Shown here: positions 61,440-64,000 of the stretch, one piece after another
How positions within the stretch are numbered: the first letter of the stretch is position 1
Layout of the letters: each line of letters opens with the position of its first letter
Assembly (NCBI GenBank): GCA_014218215.1
Contig: CP043652.1
Span: forward strand, 2,976,001-3,040,000
Length of the DNA stretch: 64,000 bases
Reading direction: 5' to 3'
From: Geodermatophilaceae bacterium NBWT11
Lineage (GTDB): Bacteria; Actinomycetota; Actinomycetes; Mycobacteriales; Geodermatophilaceae
Position numbers and translations under genes: made by a program
The notes under the pieces: generated by a model
The model's database searches: none
The model's input: only the letters and a program-made list of their open reading frames with translations
Told to the model about the DNA's origin: nothing

Positions 61440-61547
61440 GAGCGCCGCCCCCCGGGGGGCGGGAGCGGCGTCGGCGAGGGTCACGGTCACCTCATCGGCG
61501 GTGCGCGACGCGATCCTGACCGCCGTCCGCCGCGGCCCACACCACAG

Positions 61548-61606
61548 GCAGGGGAAGCCCCGCACCCACCTGCGGGGCCCACAGGTGGGTGCAGGGCTTC
61601 CCCTGC
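61548..61606 (-). terminator. 24-bp hairpin between fliL and fliM
   Basis: GCAGGGGAAGCCC/GGGCTTCCCCTGC and, after one mismatch, GCACCCACCTG/CAGGTGGGTGC form a long stem around a 9-nt loop. It lies 17 bp after the fliL stop inside the operon. Confidence 0.65.
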
Positions 61607-61622
61607 CGAGGGTGGGACGGTG

Positions 61623-62096
61623 CTACTGGGTGACGTACTCCGTGTAGTAGATGCCCATCACCACGTGCTCGCCGTCGTGGTTGTAAGCCTCCTCGATGCG
61701 CTGCTCGAGGGCGGTCTTCAGCGCCTCGCGGTTGCCGGTGACGTCGGCGAGCTGGGCGCCGGAGAAGGTCTCGATCACGAGGTCGGTGGCCATGGCGCCG
61801 TCGGGCACCTCCTCGCCGACCTCCTCGGTCAGCTGCAGGGTGATCCCGACCTTGAGGTAGCCGCTGCCGGCCAGGTTGACCGCCACGGAGTCCAGCGCGA
61901 GGACCGCACCGGGCACCGGGGCGGGCTCGGCCTCGGCCTCACCGCCGGCGAAGACGAAGAAGTACAGCGCGGCACCCACGGCGAGCAGGGCGACCAGCAC
62001 GATCGCGACGAGCTTCTTCTTCCCACCCCCGGCGGCCTCCTCCTCGTCGGTCTCGGCGGCCGGCTTGGCGGGCTTGGTCTTCGTGGCTGCGCTCAC
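61623..62096 (-). CDS. fliL: flagellar basal body-associated protein FliL
   Basis: This 157-residue protein has a single N-terminal helix (KKKLVAIVLVALLAVGAALYFFVFAG) and a periplasmic FliL domain (VAVNLAGSGYLKVGITLQLTEEVG). It modulates stator function. GTG 62096 overlaps the motB stop. Confidence 0.93.
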   Translation of the reverse strand: MSAATKTKPAKPAAETDEEEAAGGGKKKLVAIVLVALLAVGAALYFFVFAGGEAEAEPAPVPGAVLALDSVAVNLAGSGYLKVGITLQLTEEVGEEVPDGAMATDLVIETFSGAQLADVTGNREALKTALEQRIEEAYNHDGEHVVMGIYYTEYVTQ

Positions 62097-63055
62097 GGGG
62101 TGCTCTCCTGGGCGGTGACGGTCTGGGGGGTGACGGTCTGGGGGGTGGTGGCGCGGCCGGCGGCGGCCGCGAGGCCGGGCAGCTGGGCGTTGGCCTCGGT
62201 GGAGGCGTCGGACAGGACGACGATGTCGACCCGTCGGTTGACCGAGACCGACGCGGGGTCGGAGTCGGGCAGCAGGGGGTGCGTGGCGGCGAACCCGGCG
62301 GCGGACAGCCGGACCTCGGGGAGGCCGTCGGACTCGGCCAGGTGCCGCAGCACCGTCGTCGCCCGGGCGGTGGACAGCTCCCAGTTGCTCGGGAACGGGC
62401 CGCCGGCGGTGACCGGCAGGGAGTTGGTGTGCCCCTCGATGCGCAGGTCGTTGGGCAGCGCGGCCAGCGTGGGGGCCAGGGCGTCGAGCACCCGGCCGCC
62501 CTCGGCGCGCAGGTCGGCCTGCTCGGGCCCGAAGAGCACCTGGTCGGCCACGACGTGCACGACCAGGCCGCGCTCGTCGATCTGGAACTCCACCGAGTCG
62601 GGCTGACCGGCGGCGGCCAGGGCCGCGGCGATCGCGGCCTGGGCGGCCTGCAGCTGGTCGAAGGTCGCCTGGGCCTCCGCGGCCACCTGGGCGCTGTGCT
62701 GGGCGGCGGCCTCCGCGGCGGCGCTGTCGACCTCCGACGGGTCGGCCTGGGCGGTCGGGTCGAAGGTCGTGTTGATCTGCATCGGCGAGTCCAGCGCGTC
62801 GAGCACGCCCGGGTCCTGGGTGGGGGAACCGGTGTCCAGCACGCTGGTGGGGGCGCCGAAGCTCTCCGACAGGCCCGAGGCCAGGGCGGCGAACTTGAGC
62901 TGGTCGACCTGGCTGATCGAGTACAGCACGATGAACACGGCGGTCAGCAGCGTCATCATGTCGGCGAAGGAGACCAGCCACCGTTCGTGGTTCTCGTGCT
63001 CCTCCTCCTCGTGCGGCTTGGCGCGCCGGCGGCCGGCGGGCGCGTGCCCGCTCAT
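62093..63055 (-). CDS. motB: flagellar motor stator protein MotB
   Basis: This 320-residue stator subunit anchors to peptidoglycan. SFADMMTLLTAVFIVLYSISQVD contains the proton-binding Asp and the membrane helix. A linker follows, then the OmpA-like domain (LRIEGHTNSLPV, LSTARATTVLRHL). ATG 63055 overlaps the motA stop. Confidence 0.95.
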   Translation of the reverse strand: MSGHAPAGRRRAKPHEEEEHENHERWLVSFADMMTLLTAVFIVLYSISQVDQLKFAALASGLSESFGAPTSVLDTGSPTQDPGVLDALDSPMQINTTFDPTAQADPSEVDSAAAEAAAQHSAQVAAEAQATFDQLQAAQAAIAAALAAAGQPDSVEFQIDERGLVVHVVADQVLFGPEQADLRAEGGRVLDALAPTLAALPNDLRIEGHTNSLPVTAGGPFPSNWELSTARATTVLRHLAESDGLPEVRLSAAGFAATHPLLPDSDPASVSVNRRVDIVVLSDASTEANAQLPGLAAAAGRATTPQTVTPQTVTAQESTP

Positions 63056-63828
63056 GCCGCAGCTGCCGCGGCGGCGACCTCGCTCGGCGGGACCAGGGAG
63101 GTCAGCTTCTGCCGCACGGTGCGCGGGCTGGTGCCGGCCTGGATCTCCGAGATGCCCTCGACGAGGAGGTTCATCTGGGCGGCCTGGAGGTCGCTGGTGC
63201 GGGTGATCTTGGCGGCCATGGGCAGCCAGAAGACGTTGGCCGACAGCACGCCCCACAGCGTCGCGACGAACGCGGCGGCGATGAGGTGGCCCAGCGTCTC
63301 GGGCTTGTTCAGGTTCTCCAGCACGTGGATGAGCCCGATGACGGTGCCGATGATGCCGATGGTCGGGGCGTAGCCGCCCATGGCGGTGAAGAACTTGGCC
63401 GCGACCTTGTCCTCGCTCTTCTTGGCGGCGATCTCGCTGTCCAGGACGGTGCGCAGGTCCTCGGGGTCGGTGCCGTCCACGGCCATCTGCAGACCACGCT
63501 GCAGGAACGGGTCCTCGATGGCCTTGATGGAGGACTCCAGGGCCAGCAGGCCCTCCTTGCGGGCCTTCTCGGCCAGCGTCACCAGGGTCTGGATCTGCTC
63601 GGTGGCCGGGGGCACGGCCGCGGGGGTCAGGCCCATCTTGAACCAGGTGCCGAGCTTCTTGACGTCGGCCATCGTGGAGCCGGCGATCGCGGCACCGAAG
63701 GTGCCGACGAAGACCAGGATGATGGGCGGCAGCAGGATGATGGCCATGGGGGACGAGCCCTCCATGATCATCGAGGCGATGATCGCGACCAGTGCGATCG
63801 CGACGCCGATCAGGGTTGCCGGGTCCAT
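63052..63828 (-). CDS. motA: flagellar motor stator protein MotA
   Basis: This 258-residue four-helix protein forms the proton channel with MotB. The block GGYAPTIGIIGTVIGLIHVLENLN is typical. ATG 63828 is 1 bp from the flbD stop (TGACATG), giving tight coupling. Confidence 0.95.
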   Translation of the reverse strand: MDPATLIGVAIALVAIIASMIMEGSSPMAIILLPPIILVFVGTFGAAIAGSTMADVKKLGTWFKMGLTPAAVPPATEQIQTLVTLAEKARKEGLLALESSIKAIEDPFLQRGLQMAVDGTDPEDLRTVLDSEIAAKKSEDKVAAKFFTAMGGYAPTIGIIGTVIGLIHVLENLNKPETLGHLIAAAFVATLWGVLSANVFWLPMAAKITRTSDLQAAQMNLLVEGISEIQAGTSPRTVRQKLTSLVPPSEVAAAAAAA

Positions 63829-63829
63829 G

Positions 63830-64000
63830 TCAGCGCTCCTCGCGGATCGGGAAGGCCAGCACCGAGTGGTCGGCGGTGGCCGTGGGGCGCGGCTGGGCGA
63901 CCAGGGCCGGGTAGGCGCCCCGGTCCATGGCGTAGGCGGTGGCGAGCACGTCGGCGCGGTAGTCCCGGATGGACCGCAGGACGTCGTCGAGGCTCTCCCG
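63830..64000 (-). CDS. flbD: FlbD family protein, partial (C-terminal part)
   Basis: The last 56 residues run into the window edge; RESLDDVLRSIRDYRADVL matches the end of FlbD-like proteins, which are small flagellar regulators or assembly factors upstream of motA in many bacteria. The remainder, ending PIREER, is an extended tail. The start lies outside the window. Confidence 0.8.
   Translation of the reverse strand, partial: RESLDDVLRSIRDYRADVLATAYAMDRGAYPALVAQPRPTATADHSVLAFPIREER

Overview
The window is high-GC actinobacterial chromosome. Codons end mostly in G or C, GTG starts are common, and the gene content is typical of mycothiol-using Actinobacteria: mca, rpfB, an actinobacterial FtsB-like protein, DUF501 and a type 5 uracil-DNA glycosylase. 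A complete-looking flagellar export and motor cluster at the right end excludes mycobacteria and streptomycetes. It fits a motile family such as Geodermatophilaceae (Blastococcus, Modestobacter, Geodermatophilus) or a close relative; that placement is inference from gene content.

Region 1 (1-22.4 kb) is core genome in an order that I recall as matching Mycobacterium tuberculosis Rv1007c-Rv1026: metG (3' end), tatD, rpfB, rsmA, ispE, tRNA-Gln, glmU, prs, rplY, pth, mfd, a SurA-like lipoprotein, mazG, eno, an FtsB-like protein, DUF501 and ppx. These genes cover cell-wall resuscitation, ribosome maturation, isoprenoid and UDP-GlcNAc precursors, PRPP, transcription-coupled repair and (p)ppGpp/polyphosphate turnover. 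A mechanosensitive channel gene sits between mazG and eno. A DUF4235 gene and udgB follow.

Region 2 (22.3-38 kb) mixes a class I-shaped tRNA with a leucine UAA anticodon, a secreted M28 peptidase with a Gly/His-rich tail, a Bax-inhibitor-1 family membrane protein, a thiolase/GDSL pair, DUF2252, a MoxR ATPase/VWA/GNAT operon, threonine deaminase, an ABC exporter and an M3 oligopeptidase.

Region 3 (38.3-51.5 kb) resembles the Rv1080c-Rv1086 neighbourhood: greA, mca with its small membrane partner, a hemolysin III homologue and a short-chain Z-prenyl diphosphate synthase. Between them lie a PsiE-like protein, a geranylgeranyl-reductase family oxidoreductase and a PadR/membrane protein pair. A DUF885-type protein, a second ABC exporter and a PIN-PhoH ATPase follow.

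Region 4 (51.5-64 kb, all minus strand) is a tightly overlapped flagellar operon read flbD-motA-motB-fliL-fliM-fliN-fliO-fliP-fliQ-fliR-flhB-flhA-(FlhF-like)-small membrane protein. Most neighbours overlap by 4 bp, which implies coupled translation.

Two themes recur. First, many GTG/ATG starts lie 6-8 nt after a hexamer of the form (T/G/C)ANNNT, the geometry expected of leaderless transcripts. Second, long hairpins sit at convergent gene ends and at a few places inside transcription units. I see no insertion sequence, prophage, CRISPR array or obvious defence system. The most unusual items are the class I tRNA-Leu(UAA)-like gene, the FlhF-like protein without a P-loop, the competing hairpins before the PhoH gene, the 42-bp perfect palindrome at the flagellar operon end, and several palindromes that look like operators.
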